A stretch of DNA of 64,000 nt from CAVYGN01 sp964413265 (GCA_964413265.1 CAYPRX010000013.1:1-64000); one strand, 5' to 3'; counted from the first letter of the stretch, positions 1 to 8,294 are shown. The notes: a model not told the origin generated them from the letters alone. Made by a program: numbers and translations.

Positions 1-152
1 TCCCCTTTTGGCTGATAATAATACCCTGACCTTGCAAGACCGCATATTCTGCACTGACGGTCAATGGAAATATAAGGGTTATTATTCTCAATCCATGTTT
101 TCTTAATCTCTGCAGGAAAGTCCGGATTTTTTTTTGATCCAGTAAAGTTCAA
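1..152 (-). CDS. IS3-family transposase OrfB, N-terminal part only
   Basis: On the minus strand the frame beginning about base 152 and leaving the window at base 1 encodes a recognisable OrfB N-terminus: an IKKTWIENNNPYISIDRQC segment followed by GLARSGYYYQPKG, which precedes the DDE integrase core in this family. The frame has no ATG. A TTG at 152-150 is the only ordinary start upstream. It lies +1 relative to OrfA, so a frameshift or slippage on the A9 tract (about 129-137) would be needed to make the OrfAB fusion. The catalytic domain is outside the window. Confidence 0.7.
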   Translation of the reverse strand, partial: MNFTGSKKNPDFPAEIKKTWIENNNPYISIDRQCRICGLARSGYYYQPKG

Positions 153-399
153 CCTTTAACTGCCCGATCTGCTTGAATAATTCGTCCTTTTGCTCTTCTT
201 CCTGCTTTAATCTTTTATCTTTCCTTTGATTGAATCCTTCCTTGATTAACTCAATGGCTTCCTGTTTCCACATGGCTATCTGATTAGAATGGACGTCAAA
301 CTTTACAGACAACTTGTTAAGAGTCTCTGCTCCCCTGATGGCCTCCAATGCCACCCTCGTTTTGAATTCCGCGCTGTGATGTTTTCTCTGCGTGCTCAT
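103..399 (-). CDS. IS3-family transposase OrfA
   Basis: This 98-residue protein is the DNA-binding half of an IS3-type transposase. The N-terminal half is a helix-turn-helix of the transposase_8 type (HSAEFKTRVALEAI near residue 8, then VHSNQIAMWK near residue 36). It is followed by a charged leucine-zipper-like coiled coil (EEEQKDELFKQIGQLKVE) that in this family mediates multimerisation. It has a strong Shine-Dalgarno AAAGGAGG about 8 bases before the ATG. The frame ends in SGLSCRD just after a run of nine A residues (element strand), where the transposase normally continues into OrfB. Confidence 0.9.
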   Translation of the reverse strand: MSTQRKHHSAEFKTRVALEAIRGAETLNKLSVKFDVHSNQIAMWKQEAIELIKEGFNQRKDKRLKQEEEQKDELFKQIGQLKVELYWIKKKSGLSCRD

Positions 400-455
400 A
401 CCCGGCCTCCTTTAAAATTTTAGATTTTACGCAGCAAAATTTCACCTTAAGCAAC

Positions 456-475
456 TGTCCAAATTTTGGGGAGCA
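456..475. repeat. IS3 element terminal inverted repeat
   Basis: The 20-bp end TGTCCAAATTTTGGGGAGCA lies upstream of orfA. Its outer 15 bases (AAATTTTGGGGAGCA) plus the adjacent TTATA recur at 18323-18342, which points to a second element end elsewhere in the window. Confidence 0.7.
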
Positions 476-480
476 TTATA

Positions 481-607
481 TTTTAAAGGAGGTCTGGTAT
501 TAAGTACGTCAGCGGAAACATTACAGAAGTTTAATATTCATTCAAATCAGTTAACTAGTTTGAAATAGGAAACAATTGAAATAAAAGATGGATTTAAGCA
601 ATATAAA
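481..607 (+). pseudogene. Degenerate remnant of a second IS3 OrfA, opposite orientation
   Basis: Immediately outside the IS end, the plus strand repeats the orfA leader (TTTTAAAGGAGG, then GGTAT with the ATG lost). It then encodes, in frame from 503, AETLQKFNIHSNQLTSLK, a TAG at 566-568, and ETIEIKDGFKQYK. These segments align with AETLNKLSVKFDVHSNQ and EAIELIKEGFNQRK of the intact OrfA at 103-399. An internal deletion, the lost start and the in-frame stop make it non-functional. The recognisable homology stops near 607. Confidence 0.65.
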
Positions 608-651
608 CTGATAAAATATGTAAGTATTAGAATTAAAGAAGGACGTATTAT

Positions 652-975
652 ATGAAAAATATAATAATTTTAATAACAGCTGTCGTTTAAATGTCTTTAT
701 CAATTGCGGCTTGCTCCAATACGAGTGCTACACTTAGTGTTTATAGCAGCGGTGCATACTGGACTAAGACAGATTCAAACACTTCCTTATTCGCCAGGTG
801 ATATCATACCAGTGTAGTTTTCAACAGCAAAATGTGGGCTATCGAAGGTTGGAATGGAACCTGTATTATGAACGATGTAGGTATTTATCAGACGGCACGC
901 ACGGACTGGACTCAGGCATTGGTCAGCGCACAGTTCCCGGGCAGATGCAGCAATACCAGCTTAGTTTTAAATAAT
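652..975 (+). pseudogene. Broken kelch-repeat lipoprotein gene
   Basis: A start with an AAGGACG Shine-Dalgarno opens at 652. The frame reads MKNIIILITAVV, then a TAA stop at 688, then MSLSIAACSNTSATLS with a lipoprotein-like IAAC box. It continues to LFAR, a TGA stop at 799, and YHTSVVFNSKMWAIEGWNG ... MNDV, followed by DWTQALVSAQFPGRCSNTS. The latter are kelch/galactose-oxidase-like blade motifs (YHTSVVFN-KMWAIGG-NG type). All pieces lie in one frame, so only two point stops separate them. Homology ends abruptly near LVLNN (975), so the 3' part is also missing. Confidence 0.6.
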
Positions 976-1038
976 AGACGCTCATATCTCCGGTATTTTA
1001 TCTGGTCTATTTTCTATCCAAAAAAAGGAGGATTAACT

Positions 1039-1230
1039 ATGAAATCAATACCTGTTATTCTTTTAGGACATTTCCTTATTATTGGAGGATGTTACCTGGC
1101 AACATGGGGATTATACTTACTCCCCGTAAGCGTTCCCACTCCTGCAGGAATTTTGTCAAGACCATTTTTTTGGGGGCTTATCTTAATATTCGGCGGGGTA
1201 TGCACTATTAAAAATTCTGTCAGATCTTAA
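1039..1230 (+). CDS. Small two-helix membrane protein, unknown function
   Basis: This is a 63-residue hydrophobic protein with two predicted membrane segments (IPVILLGHFLIIGGCYLATW and the segment around FFWGLILIFGGVC). The ATG at 1039 is chosen because AAAAGGAGG sits about 8 bases upstream. An upstream extension in the same frame belongs to the kelch pseudogene. It is followed after 16 bases by the methyltransferase gene, so the two are probably co-transcribed. I do not recognise the family. Confidence 0.6.
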   Translation: MKSIPVILLGHFLIIGGCYLATWGLYLLPVSVPTPAGILSRPFFWGLILIFGGVCTIKNSVRS

Positions 1231-1246
1231 GTATGGAGGATGAAGG

Positions 1247-1786
1247 ATGAAAGCGTGGATGACAATTCGTTACTTAACAGGCTACCTCGCCGCCGTATTA
1301 ATGTTTATAATATTAATACCGGGGGCTTTATACCTGATCGCCGGATTTGAAGCCGGGTTTTTAAGAGCAAAAATTAACATCAGCCTTACCGTAAGAATAA
1401 TAATATCAGTGCCTGTACTGGTTACAGGCCTGGTATTTGCATTCTGGTCGAATCTCGATCTGCTCAGGATCGGGAAGGGGGGTCCAACGGACGCTTTCGG
1501 AGTAGCCGTTACGCCAAGGACAAAGAATCTCGTGGTAAGAGGGCCTTACCGTTATACGAGGAATCCCATGGTTTTCGGCGCGCTTGCATGTTATTTTGCG
1601 GAGGTGATTTACCTCAGTTCCTGGCTGGGAATCGGGGTTATGATACTTTTCAGTATTCTTGCCGTTCCGTATATAAAAACTTTCGAGGAGCGGAGGCTTC
1701 TTAAGGATTTCGGGGAAGAATATGAAAACTACCGTAAAAGGGTTTCAATGATCATACCCTGGCCGTTTAAAAGCTTCGGGAAATAA
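1247..1786 (+). CDS. Isoprenylcysteine/phospholipid methyltransferase-family membrane protein
   Basis: This is a 179-residue integral membrane protein of the ICMT/PEMT superfamily, SAM-dependent methyltransferases acting on membrane-embedded substrates. Four hydrophobic stretches are visible. The diagnostic region is LVVRGPYRYTRNPMV (about residue 103) followed by a C-terminal EERRLLKDFGEEYENYRKRV block, which together form the SAM-binding part in this family. The Shine-Dalgarno GGAGG is 7 bases before the ATG. The substrate cannot be inferred; bacterial members methylate diverse lipids or small thiols. Confidence 0.8.
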   Translation: MKAWMTIRYLTGYLAAVLMFIILIPGALYLIAGFEAGFLRAKINISLTVRIIISVPVLVTGLVFAFWSNLDLLRIGKGGPTDAFGVAVTPRTKNLVVRGPYRYTRNPMVFGALACYFAEVIYLSSWLGIGVMILFSILAVPYIKTFEERRLLKDFGEEYENYRKRVSMIIPWPFKSFGK

Positions 1787-1810
1787 TAAGGGCAATTCCA
1801 AAAACTGCAC

Positions 1811-2143
1811 TTATAATTGTTTATCATAATTAAAAAAGTTGCGAAGTTCACGGGCTAAAATTCGTGGTTTGACGCTATTATCAGCTTTATGACCCAACCC
1901 AGAAATATCGATTCTTCTTACATTAGGTAAAACCGAATTGAACTCATTAAATGCTTTTTTCATATCATTGCAGCTCTTTCTCCCTCCGAGAAGAAGGACC
2001 GGGATTTTCAATTCCTTGAATCTCTCAATTTTTCCAATAGTTTCATCAACAATCATGGAATCATACCCGAACGAAGGAATTGTTGATTTTATTTGCGGGG
2101 ATGATTCAACGGTTTTGAAAAAATGATGAAAGAAAAGGGTGTG
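1811..2143 (-). pseudogene. C-terminal fragment of an alpha/beta hydrolase
   Basis: The minus-strand frame is open from 2143 to the stop at 1811. It encodes FFKTVESSPQIKSTIPSFGY, then KELKIPVLLLGG and a GLGHKADNS segment. This matches the C-terminal part of an alpha/beta hydrolase fold, including the last strand and the catalytic-histidine region (GLGHKAD). The nucleophile elbow and the whole N-terminal half are missing. The first ATG (2056) lies inside the conserved region and has no Shine-Dalgarno, so this is a truncated relic rather than a short gene. Confidence 0.55.
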
Positions 2144-2409
2144 TTAATATTGAAAAAGGCATTATTTTCAGACCTTTTATGATAAATGAAAATACTTATC
2201 CCAATTTTCATTTGGATAATGCCTTGTGATAATTTACTTCCCAATGATCCGGGGGTTGCTTTTCCGTGTCGTAAGGAGGTTCATGAGCCGCAAAGACATT
2301 CAGTAACGGAGAAAGAATTCTTATGGGCTCCCATAGTGCCTAATATTGACTTTGTTCAGAGCAATGGTTAATATAACGATTCAAATCAGAATATAAAAAA
2401 AGGAATCGA

Positions 2410-3735
2410 ATGAAAATTTTAATTATTTCTCCCAGCAGCGATCCCGGTAAAAGAACCCCTCATGAGCATATGATTCCTCAACTGGCCATGTATATACTGG
2501 AAGGGCTTACCCCTTCCCGGCACCAGGTAAAAACAGTTGAAGAGGAGATCGAGGATGTTGATTTAGATGAGGAATGCGACCTGGTCGGGATAAGCTGCAT
2601 GACCGCCAATGCTCCCAGGGCATATTACCTTTCGCAGGAATTCAGGAGACGGGGTAAAAAAGTTGTTTTAGGAGGCGTGCACCCGACTATACTGCCTGAC
2701 GAGGCCATACAGTTTGCCGACTCCGTAGTCATTGGCGAAGCCGAGGGTATCTGGGAGGAATTGCTGAGTGATTTTGAATCCGGGAACCTAAAAAAAAACT
2801 ATTATCACCCGAACATTCCACTTGACCGTTACATACCATTGAAATTCCGGGAAAGCACCAAAAAAAGACTGTTCAATGTCGTCCCGGTCATGTCGACTCG
2901 GGGCTGCCCCTACAACTGCGAATTCTGCTGTGTTTCAGATTTGTTCGGAAAGCAGATCCGGCATGTTCCGGTGCCCAATGTGGTTCATAATATTCAGGAT
3001 TCCTGTGGCAGGATATTCATCTTTTTAGACGACAATATCGTGGGGAGCCCGCCGTATGCCAAAGAGCTCTTCAAGGCTATAAAGCCATTAAAAATCAGAT
3101 GGGTAGGTCAGAGCTCCATTTCATTCGTGCAGGATGATGAACTCATGAAGCTTGCGGCCGAAAGCGGATGTGTAGGGCTTTTTTTCGGCCTGGAAAGCGT
3201 ATCCATTGAACAGTTGAAAAGCATGAGAAAGTCTATAAAGGACATCGGCCAGCTTGAGGATGCAATCAGAAAGGTCAAGGATTTCGGAATTCATTTTCAT
3301 GCTTCCATTATCTTCGGTTTCGACAACGACACTCCAGCGATTTTCCCCGAAACGTTGGAGTTCCTTGAAAGAAATAAGATCGGTTCGGCGTCTATTAATA
3401 TTCTGACCCCCTATCCTGGCACAAAGATATATGAAAAGTTTAAAAGTGAAGGCAGGCTTCTGACCATGAACTGGAAATACTATGATAATAATACCGTGGT
3501 TTTTAACCCTAAAAAAATGACGCCCTATGAACTCCAGGCCGGGGCTATCTGGACAAAAAAAGAGTTTTCAAAAATGTCATCGATCCTGCACAGACTTCCC
3601 GGAAATATTTCCCACCCGTCCCTATATCTGGCATTGAATTTCGGTGTCCGGAAAAGCAACAAAACGGATCCGCAGCGCTTGAAGAACATTGTGACAAATA
3701 TCTTCGATAACATATCTTCAGTGAATGAATTATAA
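2410..3735 (+). CDS. B12-binding radical SAM protein
   Basis: This 441-residue protein has an N-terminal cobalamin-binding Rossmann-like domain (residues about 1-130; VGISCMTANAPRAYYLSQEF and VVLGGVHPTILPDEA). It is followed by a radical SAM TIM barrel with the CxxxCxxC cluster motif at Cys166, Cys170 and Cys173 (RGCPYNCEFCC). LFFGLES, IIFGFDNDT and LTPYPGTKIYEKF are typical barrel motifs of the BchE/P-methylase-like group. Members methylate or rearrange unactivated carbons in lipids and secondary metabolites. No pathway partners are adjacent, so the substrate is unknown. It is preceded by AAAAAAAGGAATCGA. Confidence 0.85.
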   Translation: MKILIISPSSDPGKRTPHEHMIPQLAMYILEGLTPSRHQVKTVEEEIEDVDLDEECDLVGISCMTANAPRAYYLSQEFRRRGKKVVLGGVHPTILPDEAIQFADSVVIGEAEGIWEELLSDFESGNLKKNYYHPNIPLDRYIPLKFRESTKKRLFNVVPVMSTRGCPYNCEFCCVSDLFGKQIRHVPVPNVVHNIQDSCGRIFIFLDDNIVGSPPYAKELFKAIKPLKIRWVGQSSISFVQDDELMKLAAESGCVGLFFGLESVSIEQLKSMRKSIKDIGQLEDAIRKVKDFGIHFHASIIFGFDNDTPAIFPETLEFLERNKIGSASINILTPYPGTKIYEKFKSEGRLLTMNWKYYDNNTVVFNPKKMTPYELQAGAIWTKKEFSKMSSILHRLPGNISHPSLYLALNFGVRKSNKTDPQRLKNIVTNIFDNISSVNEL

Positions 3736-3781
3736 ACCAGAATTTCCCAGATAAAATCTTTAAATTTGCCTATTGACATGA

Positions 3782-3964
3782 TATAGGGGCGGATGCAGCA
3801 GGGTCGAACATGTTTTCGGGTTTGTTGAAAATAGTATAAATGGGAGCTTTATAAGGTCTATCAGAATAAAAAGGGCTGAAACGAATATTGGTCTTATGAA
3901 CCTTGTCTATAACATGATGAGATATGCGTTCCAGAAGAGGGAAGAATCCCTGATTAGGGCATAA
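3782..3964 (+). pseudogene. IS5-type transposase C-terminal remnant
   Basis: The plus-strand frame encodes CSRVEHVFGFVENSINGSF, then IRIKRAETNIGLMNLVYNM and MRYAFQKREESLIRA before a TAA at 3962-3964. VEHVFGF and NIGLxNLxYNxxRYAF are the characteristic last segment (with the catalytic Glu) of IS5-family DDE transposases. A stop (TGA, 3779-3781) precedes the fragment and nothing upstream matches, so only the tail survives. The 3965-4142 stretch downstream holds nothing I can identify. Confidence 0.65.
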
Positions 3965-4142
3965 TTTCACAAGAAAGAGAGAATGGTTCATTTCTGAATC
4001 ATTATTGATGATGATCTATGGGTAAAATAGAAAAATATTCTGATTTTAAGGATAAAGAGGTCATAAAAGCTAAGATATTGGAAATGCCCATAAGACAAAA
4101 ACCGTCATGTCTTTGCGTCTCCCTGTGAATTTCTCCTGTTAT

Positions 4143-4553
4143 TCATCCTTTTACTATAAAAGAGTGGGGCTTGCAGATTGAGCATCCCAGTATATGGAGG
4201 TGTAATCTGTTTTCTTCTTTTTCCCACATTTTTCCGATGAGGTAGTCCTTTACCTTCAATTCATTTTTACACACCGGGCATATTCTTTTTATGCCTCTGC
4301 CGGGCGGGTAGCATGACGGGCAGCCCCGGACAAGTATCAGTTTTTCTTTGCCCAGTGAATAAGCCATGGTCTTTACCCTGTCGCCATCCCTGATTAAAGA
4401 ACCGCAGACCGGGCAGGGGGTTTTCCTGAGATTGAGTTCCACTTTTCCAACTTTCAATTTTCTCATTGTGAACAGGATATTGTTCTTTATTAATATATAT
4501 GCCAGTATCAGTATAAAAAGCAGGACCGCGATATAACCGATAAATTCAAGAAT
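4143..4553 (-). CDS. Membrane-anchored zinc-ribbon protein, unknown function
   Basis: The protein has four CxxC pairs (CPVCG, CPSC, CPVCK, CSIC), enough for two treble-clef or zinc-ribbon sites. The first ATG (4466) has no ribosome binding site. The frame stays open upstream and encodes a hydrophobic helix (IAVLLFILILAYILI), and a perfect AAGGAG at 4560-4565 sits 6 bases before an ATT codon at 4553-4551. I therefore place the start at that ATT, giving 136 residues with one N-terminal membrane anchor. If only conventional starts are allowed, the product is the 107-residue form beginning at 4466. Function unknown. Confidence 0.6.
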   Translation of the reverse strand: MLEFIGYIAVLLFILILAYILIKNNILFTMRKLKVGKVELNLRKTPCPVCGSLIRDGDRVKTMAYSLGKEKLILVRGCPSCYPPGRGIKRICPVCKNELKVKDYLIGKMWEKEENRLHLHILGCSICKPHSFIVKG

Positions 4554-4799
4554 ACACTACTCCTTGTAACCGGTTGAGGATCTGTTTGTTCGAAGCGTCA
4601 TGGACATATTTACAATAAAACTATAATATATATCGGCAGATACTTCCAGATTTATTGAGGTGCTTAAGGTCTCCTATGTCATTATTAAATTAATTCCCCT
4701 CTTTATTTTTGAATAATATCAGGACCTGTGCCATAATATCTGGCTGATAATTATAATGAAAGTCAGCGTTGTCCTGTAAGGGAAATTCCGGGGGTTTTT

Positions 4800-5636
4800 A
4801 TGACCTTTAAAAGACTGCTTTTATCAGGATTTTTTATATCGCTTATGGGATGCAGCATGATCTCATCAGCCTTGCTTAATCACAGCGGGCTAGATAAATT
4901 TAAAAAGGGAGATTATTCAGGTGCAGCTAAAGATTTCAGAGAAGCGCTGAAGCAGAACCCGAAGATGGTTGAAGCTTATGTTAACCTCGGCCGTACTTTA
5001 AATGAGCTACAGAATTACAACGATGCCATAGATAACTTGAACAAGGCGCTCGCCCTTGACCCGAAGAATGCGCTGGCTTACAGCAGCCGTGCGCTGGCAG
5101 AGAACAGCACGGGGAATTATTTTGCGTCTCTCCAGGACTGCGACATTGCCCTGCAGATCGCTCCAGATTTGGCCGAAGCTTTTAATAACCGCGGTTTTGC
5201 TCAGTATTCTCTGGGTGATAAGAGCGCGGGGGTTGAAGATTACAATCAGGCCATAAGGCTTAATCCGGAATACGCGGAAGCTTATAATAACCGCGGAATG
5301 GTAAAAAACGATGACGGCAGTTACTTAAATGCTGAAGAAGATTTTTCACGTGCACTTAAGTTAAAGCCTGATTTGGCAGTTGCTTTTAATAACCGGGCCC
5401 TTTCGAGAATATATCTCGGCGATTTTAAAGGCGCTATTGATGACTGCTCCAACGCTTTAAGGATACGCCCTCTGCTCGGAGAGGCTATGCTTAATCTTGG
5501 CGTTGCAAAATACAAAATCGGAGATAAAAAGGGCGCTCTGGATGACCTCGCGCAGGCAAAGAAGATCGGTGAAGATACTACAGATTCTGTCCTGATAAAG
5601 GCGAGCAGCATGCTGCTGAGTAATCTTCTTAAATAA
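4800..5636 (+). CDS. TPR-repeat lipoprotein
   Basis: This 278-residue exported lipoprotein has a hydrophobic signal ending in SLMGC (lipobox Cys at residue 18). It is followed by six to seven tetratricopeptide repeats, each about 34 residues, with regular A-Y-NRG/NLG cores (YVNLGRTLNELQNYNDAIDN, AFNNRGFAQYSLGDK, AYNNRGMVKNDDGS and so on). TPR superhelices are protein-binding scaffolds, and a lipid anchor would place this one in the periplasm. It begins a co-directional run with the site-2 protease, purN and queH; the gap to the protease is only 33 bases. Confidence 0.85.
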   Translation: MTFKRLLLSGFFISLMGCSMISSALLNHSGLDKFKKGDYSGAAKDFREALKQNPKMVEAYVNLGRTLNELQNYNDAIDNLNKALALDPKNALAYSSRALAENSTGNYFASLQDCDIALQIAPDLAEAFNNRGFAQYSLGDKSAGVEDYNQAIRLNPEYAEAYNNRGMVKNDDGSYLNAEEDFSRALKLKPDLAVAFNNRALSRIYLGDFKGAIDDCSNALRIRPLLGEAMLNLGVAKYKIGDKKGALDDLAQAKKIGEDTTDSVLIKASSMLLSNLLK

Positions 5637-5669
5637 TATTGAGAGGGATCCTGTTCCGGAGGATAATTG

Positions 5670-7019
5670 ATGGGTATACTTATATATATAATAGCACTCC
5701 CCATATTGGGGATACTGGTCTTCGTTCATGAACTCGGCCATTATATTATGGCTAAGATTAACGGGATAGGGGTTGATGTATTTTCGCTGGGTTTCGGGAA
5801 AGAGGTGTTAGGCTTTACTTCTGGGGAGACCCGTTACCGCCTGTCGATAATTCCATTCGGGGGATACTGCAAGCTCAGGGGCGAGGAGGCCAAGGACAGG
5901 GATGACAAAACTGAGTCTGACCCGAGAGCATGGCTGAACAAACCGCCATTATCAAGGCTGCTGACTTCCATAGCAGGGCCGTTCTTCAATTATGTCTTTG
6001 CGGTTATTCTACTGTCCATCCTTCTTTATGTCGGATATAAAGCAGTGTACCTCACTTCCCAGGTCGAGGTACTTGACGACAGATCTGCACCGGCAATGAT
6101 TTCAGGCCTCAGATCGGGGGACACCATACTTTCAATCGATAATAAAAAGATAGAAAAATTTGATGATATTCTTCCTGCTGTGATGTTTAATGTCAATAAG
6201 AAGCTTGAACTTACTTACCTGCATAACGGGTCGACAAATCATACCCATGTGGTCCCCATTTTCAACACGAACAGCGGTGCGGCGTATATCGGAGTGTCTC
6301 CGCTCTTTTACTGCATTGTAGGTTCGGTGATCTCGAATACACCGGCCTTCATGGCCGGTATTCAGCCTGGCGACGAGATCAGGTCTATAGATAATGTGAA
6401 GACCGATTATTTTTACAAGCTTCATGAATACCTCAGCCGGAAGACAAACGGCGAACGGGTGACGATTGTAATCTCCAGGCCCGATAAGATCCTGACCAAT
6501 AGGATAATTACAAATTCGGTTATTCTTGCCGGTTTGAATGGCAGGGGATACCTCGGCATTGAGCCTGACCCTTCTCAGAGTCCGAGAGTATACAGGATCG
6601 TCAGGGCTGTTGGAGTTTACCCCGCGTTTGCCGGAGGTCTTAAAGAGGCTGACGATCTCATAATTCTGACGTACAAGGGGATCCAGGCGATGGTCATAGG
6701 AAAGATCGATGTGCGCAAGAGTGTAGCTGGTCCTTTAAGGATACTCCAGTTCACCGGCACTATCGCTACACGCGCTGACCTGTGGTATTTTATATGGTTC
6801 ATAGCTTACATTAGCATTGCCCTCGGTTTTGCAAACCTTCTCCCCCTTCCGGGTTTAGACGGGGGTCATGCCATAATAAGCGTAGGGGAAGTCGTCAGCG
6901 GTAGAAAACTGCCTGACAGGGTGAGGGAAAGGATAGAAATTGCCGGCGTGATCTTCATAATTCTTCTCGCGATTTTCGTAACTCAGAACGACATTATTAA
7001 TATGTTCTTTGGAAGATGA
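5670..7019 (+). CDS. rseP: RIP-type site-2 zinc metalloprotease
   Basis: This 449-residue membrane protease cleaves membrane-spanning anti-sigma factors and signal-peptide remnants. The first helix carries HELGH (His20, Glu21, His24). A tandem PDZ-like periplasmic region follows (GDTILSIDNKKI; AGIQPGDEIRSID). The C-terminal helix has the third-ligand motif LPLPGLDGGHAI in the LDG position. The ATG at 5670 is preferred over the TTG three bases earlier because GGAGG lies 7 bases upstream. The stop overlaps the purN start (ATGA), indicating translational coupling. Confidence 0.93.
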   Translation: MGILIYIIALPILGILVFVHELGHYIMAKINGIGVDVFSLGFGKEVLGFTSGETRYRLSIIPFGGYCKLRGEEAKDRDDKTESDPRAWLNKPPLSRLLTSIAGPFFNYVFAVILLSILLYVGYKAVYLTSQVEVLDDRSAPAMISGLRSGDTILSIDNKKIEKFDDILPAVMFNVNKKLELTYLHNGSTNHTHVVPIFNTNSGAAYIGVSPLFYCIVGSVISNTPAFMAGIQPGDEIRSIDNVKTDYFYKLHEYLSRKTNGERVTIVISRPDKILTNRIITNSVILAGLNGRGYLGIEPDPSQSPRVYRIVRAVGVYPAFAGGLKEADDLIILTYKGIQAMVIGKIDVRKSVAGPLRILQFTGTIATRADLWYFIWFIAYISIALGFANLLPLPGLDGGHAIISVGEVVSGRKLPDRVRERIEIAGVIFIILLAIFVTQNDIINMFFGR

Positions 7020-7666
7020 ATTTCAGGATAGCAGTACTGGTTTCGGGAAGGGGTTCAAACCTTGAAGCGGTGATCAAATCTATTGAATCAGGATATCTGG
7101 GCAGTGCCCGTATCGTGCTGGTTGTCAGCGATAATAAATCCGCAAAGGCCCTCGATATATGCAGGAAGCACAGGATAAAGGGTATATATCTGGATCCGGG
7201 GGAATTTAAAACAAAACTCGACGGCAAAGCGCAGGATGTTTACATTAGTAAAATAAAAAAAGCAAAACCGGATCTCATTGTACTTGCCGGTTTCATGAGG
7301 ATATTGAAGGATAAGTTCATAAAGAGCTTTCCCAACCGCATAATAAACATCCATCCATCCCTTCTGCCGAAATTTCCTGGTCTTCAAACCCATAAAAAAG
7401 CCATCGATGCGGGGGAACAAATCTCCGGGTGTACCGTTCATTTCGTGAATGAGGTGACTGACGGAGGTAAGCTTATAATGCAGGCGAGGGTGCCGATCAT
7501 ACCGGGTGATACAGAGGAGAACCTCGCCGAAAGGATCCTTGAAAAGGAACATAAGATACTTCCCCTCGTGATAAAAATGATAGCTGAAAAAAAGATAACC
7601 TTTGAATCCTTTTCAGGCGGGCCGCTTATATACGGTGAACAGGGAAGTGAAGAAAGCTATGAATAA
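7016..7666 (+). CDS. purN: Phosphoribosylglycinamide formyltransferase
   Basis: This enzyme uses 10-formyltetrahydrofolate to formylate GAR in purine synthesis. It shows the N-terminal phosphate loop VLVSGRGSNLEAVI, the catalytic Asn/His motif INIHPSLLPKFPGLQTH, and the Asp in FVNEVTDGGKLIMQ. At 216 residues it has the usual length. The ATG overlaps the rseP stop by four bases and the end overlaps the queH start by eight, so the three form one coupled unit despite their unrelated functions. Confidence 0.93.
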   Translation: MNFRIAVLVSGRGSNLEAVIKSIESGYLGSARIVLVVSDNKSAKALDICRKHRIKGIYLDPGEFKTKLDGKAQDVYISKIKKAKPDLIVLAGFMRILKDKFIKSFPNRIINIHPSLLPKFPGLQTHKKAIDAGEQISGCTVHFVNEVTDGGKLIMQARVPIIPGDTEENLAERILEKEHKILPLVIKMIAEKKITFESFSGGPLIYGEQGSEESYE

Positions 7667-8294
7667 AAAAAGGCTGCTCCTCCATGCCTGCTGCGCACCC
7701 TGCCTGTCGCAGTGCCTGAATGTACTGTCAGGTTCAGATGCATGGGAAAAGGTCCTTAGAAAAAGCCCGGATTTTTATGTGTCCCTCTATTTCGATAATC
7801 CCAATATCTTTCCCGGAGAGGAATACGGCAGGCGAAAAGGTGAGCTGAATAAAATATTCGGAATATTCTCCGGAAGCGGGATTGGCCTGTCATTACTTGA
7901 GGATTCTTCCGTTGAAAGGCGTTCTATGTGGGATGAGGCGGTGAGGAATTTTCATGATGAGCCGGAAAAGGGGCGCAGATGCGAGCTGTGTTATTCTATA
8001 AGGCTTGAAGAAACTTTCAGGAAGGCCCGGGAAGGCTTATTTGACGCAGTAGCGACATCCCTGACCTTAAGTCCCTGGAAGGATGCGGAAAAGATCAACG
8101 CCATTGGCTGGCAGCTCTCGAAAAATTACGGAACTGAATATATCGAATCGGATTTTAAAAAGAACGATGGGTACAGAAAATCAGCCTACATATGTTCGAA
8201 GTTTGGTATTTACAGGCAGAATTACTGCGGGTGCAGGTTTTCAAAGCCTAGGCATACTGATAATCTACAAACGAAAGCTCAGCATTATCTATGA
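7659..8294 (+). CDS. queH: Epoxyqueuosine reductase, QueH type
   Basis: QueH performs the last step of queuosine tRNA modification in organisms lacking QueG. Visible hallmarks are LLHACCAPCLSQ (Cys11, Cys12 and Cys15), YFDNPNIFPGEEYGRRK, RCELCYSIRLEETF, TSLTLSPWKDAEKIN and YRQNYCGCRFS, covering the Cys pairs and metal ligands of this family. The ATG at 7659 begins at the expected N-terminus (MNKKRLLLHACC) inside the purN end; an upstream start would add 19 unrelated residues. The last 47 bases overlap the convergent STAS gene. Confidence 0.9.
   Translation: MNKKRLLLHACCAPCLSQCLNVLSGSDAWEKVLRKSPDFYVSLYFDNPNIFPGEEYGRRKGELNKIFGIFSGSGIGLSLLEDSSVERRSMWDEAVRNFHDEPEKGRRCELCYSIRLEETFRKAREGLFDAVATSLTLSPWKDAEKINAIGWQLSKNYGTEYIESDFKKNDGYRKSAYICSKFGIYRQNYCGCRFSKPRHTDNLQTKAQHYL

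Larger units (their letters stand above)
1..475 (-). mobile_element. IS3-family insertion sequence, partial (runs off the left edge)
   Basis: The element reads right to left. It starts at an outer inverted-repeat end at 456-475, continues through an orfA at 399-103 and into an orfB reading frame that leaves the window at base 1. The outer end ends in CA on the plus strand (TG on the element strand), as expected for IS3-family termini. The left end and most of orfB lie outside the window, so intactness cannot be judged. Confidence 0.85.

Noticed and set aside
832..1038. N-terminal extension of the small membrane protein
   Set aside because: It is the tail of the kelch pseudogene in the same frame; a strong ribosome site precedes the ATG at 1039.
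2186..2371. Plus-strand 61-codon frame
   Set aside because: No ribosome site, odd composition and no recognisable motif; 2147-2409 appears non-coding.
3770..3991. Minus-strand 73-codon frame
   Set aside because: It is the antisense shadow of the IS5 transposase remnant.
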